A stretch of DNA of 64,000 nucleotides from Geodermatophilus sabuli (GTDB taxonomy: Bacteria > Actinomycetota > Actinomycetes > Mycobacteriales > Geodermatophilaceae), in NCBI RefSeq assembly GCF_900215145.1, contig NZ_OBDO01000011.1, positions 1 through 64,000 of the forward strand, written 5' to 3'. This document shows positions 8,953-16,479 of the stretch, one piece after another. The notes under the pieces are model-generated. The model made no database searches and was not told the origin of the DNA. It saw only the letters and a list, made by a program, of their open reading frames with translations. The translations under genes were made by a program, and so were the position numbers. Numbering within the stretch: position 1 is the first letter of the stretch; every line of letters begins with the position of its first letter.

Positions 8953-8992
8953 CCGCGGCGCGCGCACGACGCGCCCGGCACCCGGCGGGAAC

Positions 8993-9005
8993 TACGCTCC
9001 GCCGG
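8993..9005 (+). promoter_or_regulatory. Leaderless -10 box for mug
   Basis: TACGCT at 8993-8998, 7 nt before the GTG at 9006; no ribosome binding site is present. This supports 9006 as the start. Confidence 0.55.
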
Positions 9006-9509
9006 GTGCCGGGGAAACCGCTGCCGGACGTGGTGGCCGACGACCTCGACGTCCTGTTCTGCGGCATCAACCCGTCGCTGACGTCGGCCGCGCGCGGGCA
9101 CCACTTCGCCCGGCCCGGCAACCGCTTCTGGCCGGCGCTGCACCGGGCCGGGCTGACGCCCCGGCTGCTGACCTCCGAGGAGGACCGCGAGCTGCTGCGC
9201 CACGGGCTCGGGGTGACCAACCTGGTCGACCGGCCCACCCGGACGGCGGCCGAGCTGACGCCAGAGGAGCTGCGGGACGGTGCGGCGGCGCTCGCCGAGC
9301 TGGTGGTCCGGCACCGGCCGCGGGTGCTCGCCGTCCTGGGCATCACCGCCTGGCGGCAGGCGTTCGGCCGCCCGCGGGCGGTGGCCGGCCGGCAGGAGGA
9401 ACGCCTCGGGGGAGCGGAGACCTGGGTGGTGCCGAACCCGAGCGGGCTCAACGCCCACCACCAGCTGCCCGACCTCGCCCGCATCTACGCGCGGCTGCGA
9501 CCGGGCTGA
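9006..9509 (+). CDS. Mismatch-specific DNA glycosylase (Mug/TDG family)
   Basis: A 167-aa protein of the Mug branch of the uracil-DNA glycosylase superfamily, which removes uracil or thymine opposite guanine. Motif 1, GINPS at 20-24, carries the catalytic Asn22, and motif 2, NPSGLNAHH at 144-152, supplies the wedge loop. The FARPGNRFWPALHRAG stretch at 34-49 is typical of the family. Length matches Mug (about 165-170 aa). The gene stands alone behind its own leaderless promoter. Its stop and the stop of the small convergent ORF downstream share the hairpin GCTGAG-CCCG-CTCAGC. Confidence 0.9.
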   Translation: MPGKPLPDVVADDLDVLFCGINPSLTSAARGHHFARPGNRFWPALHRAGLTPRLLTSEEDRELLRHGLGVTNLVDRPTRTAAELTPEELRDGAAALAELVVRHRPRVLAVLGITAWRQAFGRPRAVAGRQEERLGGAETWVVPNPSGLNAHHQLPDLARIYARLRPG

Positions 9510-9515
9510 GCCCGC

Positions 9516-9659
9516 TCAGCGGCGGGTGGCCAGCGAGCGCAGCTCGTGCGCGGACTCCAGCGTCGGTGCGGCGGCCAGCGACTGGGCGAAGGCGCGCTCC
9601 TCGCGGAGCCGGGTCCGGATCCGGCGGCGCTCGGCGAGGCGGGTGCGCAGATGCGACAT
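9516..9659 (-). CDS. Small Arg-rich protein, 47 aa
   Basis: An ORF of 47 codons beginning MSHLRTRLAERRRIRTRLR and ending SLATRR. It is very basic in its first half and looks helical. It starts 15 bp after the stop of the acetyltransferase gene on the same strand, with AGAGGA 7 nt upstream of the ATG, so it is probably cotranscribed. No family is recognised. The good ribosome binding site, operon position and GC-rich third positions argue for a real gene; its small size leaves doubt. Confidence 0.5.
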   Translation of the reverse strand: MSHLRTRLAERRRIRTRLREERAFAQSLAAAPTLESAHELRSLATRR

Positions 9660-9674
9660 GGTGGGTTCCTCTGG

Positions 9675-10172
9675 TCAGGTGCCGGCGAGTGCCGGCACGC
9701 GGGGGAGGGGAGCGGTCACGGCGTACACGCCGTCGGCGGGGGTGAGGGTGGCGCCGGGGAGGAGCCGCCGGACCAGTCCGACGACGCGGTCGTTGTCGGC
9801 CTGGACGTCCGCGGTGACGGTGGTGACGCCGCGCCGTCCGGCCAGGTCCAGCAGGTCGCGCAGGAGCTGCCGGCCGACGCCGGCCCCCTGCCACGCGTCC
9901 TCGACCACGACGGCGACCTCGGCGGTGCCCGGGGCCGTGGCGGGGCGGTCGTACCGGGCGACGCCGACGACCTCGTCGCCGACGACGGCGACCAGCGCCT
10001 CGCGCAGGTCGTGGTCGACCCCCACCAGGTGGGGCAGGGCGTCGGACGGCGGCCGGTGCAGGGGGGCGTGGAAGCGGCGGTAGACCGTCTCGCGGGACAG
10101 CCGGCTCCACAGCCGGCAGAACCGGGGCCCGTCGTCGGCCCGCACCGGCCGGGTGGGAAGGGGGATCTCCAT
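9675..10172 (-). CDS. GNAT family N-acetyltransferase
   Basis: A 165-aa GCN5-related acetyltransferase that would transfer acetyl from acetyl-CoA to an amine. The acetyl-CoA pyrophosphate loop is the QGAGVGRQLL segment (motif A, Q/R-x-x-G-x-G/A) after the AEVAVVVEDAW strand; the N-terminal LSRETVYRRFHAPLHRP resembles acetyltransferase domains linked to acyl-CoA synthetases and stand-alone relatives. The substrate is unknown. AGGAGG precedes the ATG. It is transcribed divergently from the HxlR regulator gene, and the 83-bp gap holds a large inverted repeat, so the regulator probably controls it. Confidence 0.87.
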   Translation of the reverse strand: MEIPLPTRPVRADDGPRFCRLWSRLSRETVYRRFHAPLHRPPSDALPHLVGVDHDLREALVAVVGDEVVGVARYDRPATAPGTAEVAVVVEDAWQGAGVGRQLLRDLLDLAGRRGVTTVTADVQADNDRVVGLVRRLLPGATLTPADGVYAVTAPLPRVPALAGT

Positions 10173-10181
10173 GCCGTCCTC

Positions 10182-10238
10182 CTGGGTTCAGAGAACGAAC
10201 TTTGCCCCACCCGAAGGGGGTTCGTCAAGTGAACCCAG
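10182..10238. promoter_or_regulatory. 57-bp inverted repeat, candidate HxlR operator pair
   Basis: The arms are ctgggttcagagaacgaac (10182-10200) and, read on the minus strand from 10238 to 10220, ctgggttcacttgacgaac. They are identical except for four central bases, with a 19-bp spacer. Each arm also contains its own GTTC...GAAC dyad. The element fills the gap between the divergent acetyltransferase and HxlR genes, so binding could silence both. Confidence 0.6.
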
Positions 10239-10243
10239 CGGGC

Positions 10244-10255
10244 TATCCTGGCGCC
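10244..10255 (+). promoter_or_regulatory. Leaderless -10 box for the HxlR regulator
   Basis: TATCCT at 10244-10249, then 6 nt, then GTG at 10256. This favours 10256 over earlier in-frame starts, which would lie inside the inverted repeat. Confidence 0.6.
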
Positions 10256-10714
10256 GTGAGCGAAGCCGTCTGGGACCGGTCCCGGTGCTCGGTCGCCGGC
10301 ACGCTGGCCGTCGTCGGGGAGAAGTGGAGCCTGCTGGTGCTGCGGGAGGCGTTCCTCGGCGTGCGCCGGTTCGCCGACTTCCAGCGGGTGCTCGGCGCGC
10401 CGAGGGCGGTGCTCAGCGACCGGCTGGCCACTCTCGTGGCCCAGGGCGTGCTGCAGCGCGTGCCGTACCAGGCGGAGGGGGAGCGGCAGCGCCACGAGTA
10501 CCGGCTGACGCAGAAGGGCATCGACCTGCACCCCGCCCTGGTCGCGCTGATGGAGTGGGGGGACCGCTACCTCGCCGAGGACGGCGAGGCCCCGCTGGAG
10601 CTGCGGCACCGCGACTGCGGCGAGCCGGTGCACCTGGCCCTGGTCTGCGCGGCCGGGCACGAGCTGGCCGGTGCCCGCGAGGTCCGGGCCGTGCCCCGGG
10701 TGCCCGCCGGCTGA
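10256..10714 (+). CDS. HxlR family winged-helix transcriptional regulator
   Basis: A 152-aa DNA-binding protein of the HxlR (DUF24) family: a conserved Cys11 near the N-terminus (RSRCSVAGTLAVVGEKWSLL), then the winged helix with FADFQRVLGAPRAVLSDRLATLVAQGVLQRV and the YRLTQKG wing. Some family members sense reactive electrophiles or oxidants through this cysteine, which is family knowledge. The C-terminal 40 residues contain CGEPVHLALVCAAGHE, a Cys-containing tail common in actinobacterial members. It is divergent from the acetyltransferase gene, and the intergenic inverted repeat suggests autoregulation together with that gene. Confidence 0.88.
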   Translation: MSEAVWDRSRCSVAGTLAVVGEKWSLLVLREAFLGVRRFADFQRVLGAPRAVLSDRLATLVAQGVLQRVPYQAEGERQRHEYRLTQKGIDLHPALVALMEWGDRYLAEDGEAPLELRHRDCGEPVHLALVCAAGHELAGAREVRAVPRVPAG

Positions 10715-10773
10715 TCGTTCCCGCGGACGGAAGGCCGGGTGCCCCCGGTCCCCGGCGCTGCCAGGCTCGCGGC

Positions 10774-12255
10774 ATGCCGGTTCCGGGGGACCCTCGCCGT
10801 CTCGCCTCGCTGTCGCTGCCGCACACGACCGTCGACTCGGTGGTCGAGGACCCGGGGGACGCGACGACGCCCGCGTCCTGCCGCGTGCAGCTCACCCTCA
10901 CCCACCCCCCGGCCGGCGACCGGGTCACCGCCTGGGTGCACCTGCCGACCACCAGCTGGAACGGCCGGTTCCAGGGCGTCGGGGGCGGGGGCTTCCTCGG
11001 CGGCTCCCCGGAGTTCCTGCTCGACCCGCTGCGGGCCGGGTACGCCTGCGCCGCGACCGACGCCGGGCACCCCGGCGCCACCGCCTCCTTCGCCCTCGAC
11101 GCCCGCGGCCGGCTGGACTGGCAGGCGATCCGGGACTTCGGCCACGTCGGCATCCACGACATGACCGTCGCGGCCAAGGCCGTCGTCACCGCGTACTACG
11201 GGCAGCCGCCGGCGTACTCCTACTTCACCGGCTGCTCGACCGGCGGGCGGCAGGGGCTGATGGCGGTCCAGCGGTACCCGGCCGACTACGACGGCGTCCT
11301 GTCCGGCGCGCCGGCGATCAACTGGCCGCGCATGCAGGTCGGCCAGATCTGGGGCCAGCTGGTGATGCTGGAGTCGGGCACCTTCGTCTCGGCGGCCAAG
11401 TTCGAGGCGGCGCTGGCCGCGATCGTCGCGGCGCACGACACCGTCGGCGACGGAGTCCGGGACCGCGTCATCGGCGACCCGCTCGCCGCCGACGTCGACC
11501 TGTCGGCCCTGGTCGGGCTGCCGAGCCCGGACGGCGCGCTGACCGCCGCCGAGGTCGAGGTCATCGGTCTGATCGGGCAGGGCCCCCGGCGCCGGGACGG
11601 GAGCTTCCTCTGGTACGGCCTCGCACCCGGCGCCCCGTTCGCCGGCCTGCACGACACCGCCGTCGTCGACGGTGAGCTCGTCGGCCAGCCGTTCGCCTTC
11701 GACCTGTGGTGGATCGGCCTGTTCCTCGAGCAGGACCCGGCCTGGGACTGGCGGACCCTCACCCGGGAGGCGTTCGAGGCCTACTTCGACCGGTCGGTGG
11801 AGATGTACTCCGCCGTGCTCGCGGCCGACGACCCCGACCTCTCGGCGTTCGCCGACCGCGGTGGCCGGGCCCTGCTGTGGCACGGGGCGGCGGACTTCGG
11901 CATCCCGTTCCAGGGCACCGTCGACTACTACGAGCGGGTCCGGGCGCGGATGGGCGCCGAGCGCGCCGACGAGTTCCTGCGGCTGTTCCTCGCCCCCGGC
12001 GTCGGGCACTGCGGCGGCGGCGCCGGCCCCCAGCCGACCGGCCAGTTCGAGGCCCTCGTCGCCTGGGTCGAGCACGGGACGCCGCCGGAGGAGATCCCCG
12101 CCGTCCGGACGGCGGAGGACGGCGCGGTGCTGCAGACCCGGCCGGTCTACGCCTACCCCGGGGTGGCTCGGTGGACCGGCGAGGGCGACCCCGACGACGC
12201 CGCGAGCTTCACCCGCGCCGAGGGCACGCGGCTGGTCCTGCCACCCGGCCGCTGA
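10774..12255 (+). CDS. Tannase/feruloyl esterase family alpha/beta hydrolase
   Basis: A 493-aa esterase. The catalytic triad is Ser155 (GCSTGG), Asp374 (GAADFG) and His412 (GVGHCGGG). Cysteines sit next to the Ser (Cys154) and the His (Cys413), which is the CS-D-HC motif in which a disulfide joins the two catalytic segments; this is diagnostic of the tannase/feruloyl esterase family. Family substrates are esters of hydroxycinnamic or gallic acids, and some members hydrolyse terephthalate esters. No signal peptide is seen, so the enzyme should be cytoplasmic, unusual for plant-polymer esterases. The ATG at 10774 has CAGGCT 6 nt upstream. Confidence 0.87.
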   Translation: MPVPGDPRRLASLSLPHTTVDSVVEDPGDATTPASCRVQLTLTHPPAGDRVTAWVHLPTTSWNGRFQGVGGGGFLGGSPEFLLDPLRAGYACAATDAGHPGATASFALDARGRLDWQAIRDFGHVGIHDMTVAAKAVVTAYYGQPPAYSYFTGCSTGGRQGLMAVQRYPADYDGVLSGAPAINWPRMQVGQIWGQLVMLESGTFVSAAKFEAALAAIVAAHDTVGDGVRDRVIGDPLAADVDLSALVGLPSPDGALTAAEVEVIGLIGQGPRRRDGSFLWYGLAPGAPFAGLHDTAVVDGELVGQPFAFDLWWIGLFLEQDPAWDWRTLTREAFEAYFDRSVEMYSAVLAADDPDLSAFADRGGRALLWHGAADFGIPFQGTVDYYERVRARMGAERADEFLRLFLAPGVGHCGGGAGPQPTGQFEALVAWVEHGTPPEEIPAVRTAEDGAVLQTRPVYAYPGVARWTGEGDPDDAASFTRAEGTRLVLPPGR

Positions 12256-12270
12256 GAGCTCGTGCCGTCC

Positions 12271-12591
12271 TCAGCCGACGCCGAGGGCGCGGAGGCCGGC
12301 GGTGACCGCGGCCGCCGCCACGACGGCGACCAGGACGTGGGCCCGACGCCACAGCAGCAGCCCGGCCACCGCGACTCCGGCGGTGTCGGCGCCGATGCGC
12401 AGGTCGGTGCCGTCGGCGAGCGCCGAGGTGACGACGAGCGCGGCGAGCAGGGCCGAGGACAGCAGGACGACGACGCGGACTGCCGCCGGGGGCAGTTCCC
12501 GATCCGCGGTCGCGGCAGGGCCGACGCCGCGGGTGAGCGCGGTGGTGACCACGCAGAGGGCGACCAGCACCCACCAGGTGGCCGCGCTCAC
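12271..12591 (-). CDS. AzlD domain protein (branched-chain amino acid export)
   Basis: A 106-aa membrane protein with three to four hydrophobic segments (about 5-20, 38-58, 68-80, 86-104) typical of AzlD, the small partner of AzlC in branched-chain amino acid efflux. The GTG at 12591 overlaps the azlC stop by 4 bp (GTGA), the usual translational coupling of this pair. If azlC is truly frameshifted, translation of azlD by coupling would be disturbed. It converges on the esterase gene with a 15-bp gap. Confidence 0.85.
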   Translation of the reverse strand: MSAATWWVLVALCVVTTALTRGVGPAATADRELPPAAVRVVVLLSSALLAALVVTSALADGTDLRIGADTAGVAVAGLLLWRRAHVLVAVVAAAAVTAGLRALGVG

Positions 12592-13255
12592 CGGGGCACC
12601 CGCAGGCCGATGAGAGCGGCGGCGCCGGCCACGAGCACCGGCAGGCCGGGCGGGGCGACCGGCACGAGTGCCAGCGCGGCGGCCGCGCCGGCCACGGCGA
12701 CCCCCAGGCGCAGCCGGTCGCGGACCTCGGCGACGAGGATGGCGAGGAAGAACGCGGGGAAGACGGCGTCGAGGCCGAGCGCGCGGGTGTCCAGCGCCGG
12801 GACGAAGACCCCGACGACCGTGCCCAGGACCCAGAGCACGTACTGGATGCCGGAGTGGCCGAACAGGTACTCGCGGTCGTAGCGGCCGTCGCCGCGGGCG
12901 GCCATCGCCCACGAGGCGTCGACGGTCGCCTGCCCCTCCAGTGCCCGTCGCAGCCGGTTCCCGCGCAGCGACGGTCCGAGGGCGAAGCCCATGGGGAGGA
13001 AGCGCGAGCTGACCAGCGCCGCCGCGCCGACCGCAGCCCCCACGCTGCCGCAGTGGCGACGATGCCCAGCGCCGCGAACTGGCCGGAACCGGAGTAGACC
13101 AGCGTCGACATGACGACCGCCGCCGCGACGGGCATGCCGACGTCGGTGGCGACCACGCCGAAGGACACCGCGAGCACGAACGCCGCCGCGCCGTAGGGTG
13201 CGCCCTCCCGCACCCCCTCGCGCCAGCCCCTGTGCGTTCCCGTGCCGTCGTCCAC
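12588..13255 (-). pseudogene. AzlC family branched-chain amino acid exporter, frameshifted
   Basis: The N-terminal part starts at GTG 13255 (DDGTGTHRGWREGVREGAPY, then GAAAFVLAVSFGVV) behind GGGAGGG and reads in one frame to about 13052. The remainder (VGAAVGAAALVSSRFLPMGF and on to LRVPR) continues in another frame to 12588. Family proteins read ALGIVATGGS-VGAA at the junction; restoring one base at about 13051-13052 gives exactly VATGGSVGAAVGAA. So a single base is missing, either a real frameshift mutation or a sequencing error in a GC run. Both halves are otherwise intact and well conserved, adding up to about 222 aa, the normal AzlC length. Confidence 0.8.
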
Positions 13256-13348
13256 GCGCCCTCCCGTCACCTGCCCGACCGGCGCCTCTTGCCCGGACGG
13301 GGGAGTGGCGCGACCCTGCCAGGAGTCGCGGCTGAGAGGGGACTCGGG

Positions 13349-14686
13349 ATGACCGTCGAGTCGGTGACCTGCTGCATCGCCGGGGGCGGCCCGGCGGGGA
13401 TGGTGCTCGGGCTGCTGCTGGCGCGGCAGGGGGTCGAGGTCCTGGTCCTGGAGAAGCACAGCGACTTCCTGCGGGACTTCCGCGGGGACACCGTGCACCC
13501 CTCGACGCTGCGCCTGCTCGACGAGCTCGGCCTGGCGGACGAGTTCCTCGCGCTGCCGCACCAGGAGGTGACCCGGATCGGGGTCACCACGGACGACGGC
13601 ACGTTCGTGCTCGCCGACTTCGGCCGGCTCCGGGGCCGGTTCCCCTTCCTCGCCCTGGTGCCCCAGTGGGACCTGCTGGACTTCCTCGCCGACCGCGCGC
13701 GCGAGCAGCCGACGTTTTCCCTGCGCATGGATGCCGAGGTGACCGGCCTCCTGAGCGAGGACGGTGCCGTGTGCGGCGTCCGCTACCGCACCCCCGACGG
13801 CACGGAGTCCGAGGTCCGGGCGGCGCTCACCGTGGCCGCCGACGGCCGCACCTCCCGGGTGCGCGAGGCGGCCGGCCTCCGGCTGCGCGAGTTCGGCGCG
13901 CCCATGGACGTGCTGTGGTTCCGGCTGCCGAAGCCGGCCGGGGACGGCGGGTCGCCGTTCGGCGGCGCGGGCCGGGTCACCCGGGGCCGGCTGCTCATCC
14001 TGCTCGACCGCGGGGACTACTGGCAGTCGGCGTACCTGGTGCCCAAGGGCGGCTACGCGGCCCTGCAGGCGGCCGGGTTCGAGGCCTTCCGCACCGACCT
14101 GGCCGGGCTGTTGCCGGCGCTGCCCGCCGCCGTGGGCTCGCTGCGCGGCTGGGACGACGTCCGGGTGCTCACCGTGCGGGTGGACCGGCTGCGGCGCTGG
14201 CACCGTCCCGGGCTGCTGCTGATCGGGGACGCCGCGCACGCGATGTCCCCGATCGGCGGGGTCGGCATCAACCTCGCCGTCCAGGACGCCGCCGCGGCGG
14301 CCCGCCTGCTCGCCGGACCCCTGCGCCGCGGCGCGCCGACCGCGCGCGACCTGGCGCGGGTCCGCCGCCGGCGGATGCTGCCCACCGTCGTGACCCAGTT
14401 CGTGCAGCGGCAGATCCAGACCCGCTTCCTCCTGCGGGTGCTGGCCGGCGACCGGCCGGTGGGCACACCGCCGCTGGTGCGGCTGCTGGCCCGCCACCCG
14501 GTCCTGCAGGGCCTGCCCGCGCGCCTGATCGGGATCGGCGTGCTGCCCGAGCACGCGCCACCCGCTGCTCGGGAGCCGGCGGGAGCCGACACCGCGGCGG
14601 TGGGCCGCGGCCGGCCGCCGACGGGGCTGCACGCCCGCCGCCGCCACGCGGTGGCCTCGCTGAAGCGGCGGTTGCAGACCCGCTGA
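13349..14686 (+). CDS. FAD-dependent aromatic-ring-type monooxygenase (PHBH fold)
   Basis: A 445-aa flavoprotein. It begins with a Rossmann motif GGGPAGMVLG at about residues 12-21, followed by the glutamate that binds the FAD ribose (LEKH); AADGRTSRVRE matches the DG motif, and LLIGDAAHAMSPIGGVGINLAVQDA is the GD motif near the flavin phosphates. These three motifs define the p-hydroxybenzoate-hydroxylase group. The substrate is unknown; some relatives act in quinone or antibiotic metabolism. The C-terminal 50 residues are basic and low complexity. ATG 13349 follows GAGAGGGGA. It is divergent from azlCD and has no obvious partner. Confidence 0.85.
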   Translation: MTVESVTCCIAGGGPAGMVLGLLLARQGVEVLVLEKHSDFLRDFRGDTVHPSTLRLLDELGLADEFLALPHQEVTRIGVTTDDGTFVLADFGRLRGRFPFLALVPQWDLLDFLADRAREQPTFSLRMDAEVTGLLSEDGAVCGVRYRTPDGTESEVRAALTVAADGRTSRVREAAGLRLREFGAPMDVLWFRLPKPAGDGGSPFGGAGRVTRGRLLILLDRGDYWQSAYLVPKGGYAALQAAGFEAFRTDLAGLLPALPAAVGSLRGWDDVRVLTVRVDRLRRWHRPGLLLIGDAAHAMSPIGGVGINLAVQDAAAAARLLAGPLRRGAPTARDLARVRRRRMLPTVVTQFVQRQIQTRFLLRVLAGDRPVGTPPLVRLLARHPVLQGLPARLIGIGVLPEHAPPAAREPAGADTAAVGRGRPPTGLHARRRHAVASLKRRLQTR

Positions 14687-14798
14687 CCGCGCAGCAGGGA
14701 CAACTGCATCCGGCGTCCGAGCACCGGCCCACGCCAGCGACCGCCACGGCGGCAGAGAACCGGTTGCGCGCCGGCGGCGGGCCGCGCGCCGCCGGGGA

Positions 14799-14948
14799 TC
14801 AGACCGGCGGCGGCTGCTCCGGCGGGGGCGCCGTCGGGTCGGTGGGCCCGGGGTGCGGGATCGGCGCCGGTCCGGGCGGGGAGACCGGGTCCGTCGGTGA
14901 GGGTGACGGCGAGGGCGGCTGGGGCCCCGGCGGCGGAGGCATCGTCAT
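14799..14948 (-). CDS. Small proline-rich protein, 49 aa
   Basis: A 49-codon ORF starting MTMPPPPGPQPPSPSPSPTD and ending PPPEQPPPV, nearly half proline and without any hydrophobic segment. On the minus strand TAGCGT (14960-14955) stands 6 nt before the ATG at 14948, the leaderless layout seen for several certain genes in this window. No function can be assigned; it may be an unstructured peptide or a false ORF in GC-rich DNA. It is the only coding candidate in the 407 bp between the flavoprotein gene and cydA. Confidence 0.45.
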   Translation of the reverse strand: MTMPPPPGPQPPSPSPSPTDPVSPPGPAPIPHPGPTDPTAPPPEQPPPV

Positions 14949-14960
14949 CACCCGACGCTA
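14949..14960 (-). promoter_or_regulatory. Leaderless -10 box for the 49-aa ORF
   Basis: TAGCGT on the minus strand (14960-14955) and 6 nt to the ATG at 14948. The same hexamer precedes four other leaderless starts in this window. Confidence 0.45.
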
Positions 14961-14979
14961 GACCCGCGGGGCCCCGCGT

Positions 14980-15031
14980 GCCGTCCCGTGTCCGAGGTGC
15001 GGAGCGCCGTCCCGTGTCCGAGGTGCGGAGC
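14980..15031. repeat. 26-bp perfect tandem repeat upstream of cydA
   Basis: Two identical 26-bp units (14980-15005 and 15006-15031), each beginning gccgtcccgtgtccgaggtg. They end 62 bp upstream of the cydA start. Each contains gtgtccgagg, which might be a protein-binding half-site, or the duplication may be chance slippage. No terminator or riboswitch is seen here. Confidence 0.85.
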
Positions 15032-15093
15032 CCGCGTCCTCGGGTACCCAGGTCCCACCCACGCACGTGGGGCGTCGCGAGCGGAGCCGTGTC

Positions 15094-16479
15094 GTGGACC
15101 CCTCGGTACTCCTGGCCGATGCGGCCGAGAACCTCTACCCCGCCCGCATGCAGATGGCCTTGTCGCTGGGCTGGCACATCGTCTTCGCCTGCTTCGGCGT
15201 CGCCTTCCCACTGATCACCGTCGTGGCGGAGTGGCTCGGCCACCGGCGGGGGGACGCCGCGCTGGCGGGTCTGGCGCACACCTGGGCCAAGGCGATGGGC
15301 GTCCTCTTCGCCGCCGGCGCGGTGTCGGGGACCCTGCTGTCGTTCGAGATGGGCATCCTCTGGCCGGGCCTCATGGACCGCTTCGGCGAGGTCTACGGCT
15401 TCCCCTTCGTGCTCGAGGGCTTCGCCTTCTTCATCGAGGCGATCTTCGTGGGCGTCTACCTGTTCGGCTGGGACCGGTTGTCACCCCGCGCCCACATGCT
15501 CAGCGCTGTTCCCATGATCATCTCCGGCATGGCCGGGGCCTTCTTCGTCGTCGCCGCCAACGCCTGGATGAACAACCCCACCGGTTTCGGGCTCGACGAG
15601 GAGGCCCGGGTCGTCGACGCGCAGCCGTGGGCGGCGATGTTCGGGCCCTCCACCTGGCCGCAGGTGGTGCACATGCTGCTGGCGGCCTACATGGTCACCG
15701 GCTTCACGATCGCCTCCGTCTACGCCGTCGGCATGCTCCGCGGCCGGCGGGACCACCGGCACCGGGCCGGGCTGCTCCTGCCGCTGGCGCTCGCCGCCGC
15801 GCTGACACCGGTGCAGATCGGTGTCGGCGACTGGATCGCCAACACCGTCGCCGACAACCAGCCGGTCAAGCTCGCCGCGATGGAGGCGCAGTACGAGACG
15901 ACGGCCGGCGCGTCGCTCTCGCTGGGCGGCGTCTACGTCGACGACGAGCTGCGCTACGCACTGGAGATCCCCAACGGGCTGTCGCTGCTCATCCACCACG
16001 ATCCCGACGGCGTGGTCCAGGGGCTGGAGGAGGTCCCCGCCGACGAGCGGCCCCCGGTCAACGTCGTCCACCTCGCCTACAACGCGATGGTCGGTCTCGG
16101 TACGGCGCTGCTCCTGCTCGCCGGCTGGCTCGGCTGGGTCTGGTGGCGGCGCCGGCGGATCCCTGGGACGCCGTGGTTCCTGCGGGCGGTGGCGGTCTCG
16201 GGGGTGGCCGCCGTGGTCGCCATGGAGGCCGGCTGGATCACCACCGAGGTGGGACGCCAACCGTGGACCGTCTACGGCATCCTGCGGACCGCGGACGCGG
16301 TCAGCCCCGCGCCGGGCCTGTACCTCGGCTTCTACGCCGTGGTCGTCGTCTACGTGCTGCTGACCGTGCTCACCGTCGTCGTGCTGCGCCGGCTCGCCCA
16401 CAGCTCGACCACCCCGGCTCCGCAGGAGCGCGATGCCCCGCCGCCGGACCGGGACGCCGGTGAGGTGGCGCTGCGATGA
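15094..16479 (+). CDS. Cytochrome bd ubiquinol/menaquinol oxidase subunit I
   Basis: A 461-aa membrane protein with about nine helices, the quinol-oxidising, haem-binding subunit of the high-affinity terminal oxidase. Haem ligands are recognisable: His28 (SLGWHIVF, counterpart of E. coli His19), His193 (QVVHMLLAAY, counterpart of His186) and Met332 (AMVGLG, counterpart of Met393). The GRQPW signature lies at 387-391. The Q-loop is short, as in most Gram-positive CydA. I chose GTG 15094 because GGAG lies 7 nt upstream; an earlier GTG at 15067 would add nine basic residues. It overlaps cydB by 4 bp. The oxidase serves low-oxygen or stress respiration. Confidence 0.93.
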   Translation: MDPSVLLADAAENLYPARMQMALSLGWHIVFACFGVAFPLITVVAEWLGHRRGDAALAGLAHTWAKAMGVLFAAGAVSGTLLSFEMGILWPGLMDRFGEVYGFPFVLEGFAFFIEAIFVGVYLFGWDRLSPRAHMLSAVPMIISGMAGAFFVVAANAWMNNPTGFGLDEEARVVDAQPWAAMFGPSTWPQVVHMLLAAYMVTGFTIASVYAVGMLRGRRDHRHRAGLLLPLALAAALTPVQIGVGDWIANTVADNQPVKLAAMEAQYETTAGASLSLGGVYVDDELRYALEIPNGLSLLIHHDPDGVVQGLEEVPADERPPVNVVHLAYNAMVGLGTALLLLAGWLGWVWWRRRRIPGTPWFLRAVAVSGVAAVVAMEAGWITTEVGRQPWTVYGILRTADAVSPAPGLYLGFYAVVVVYVLLTVLTVVVLRRLAHSSTTPAPQERDAPPPDRDAGEVALR

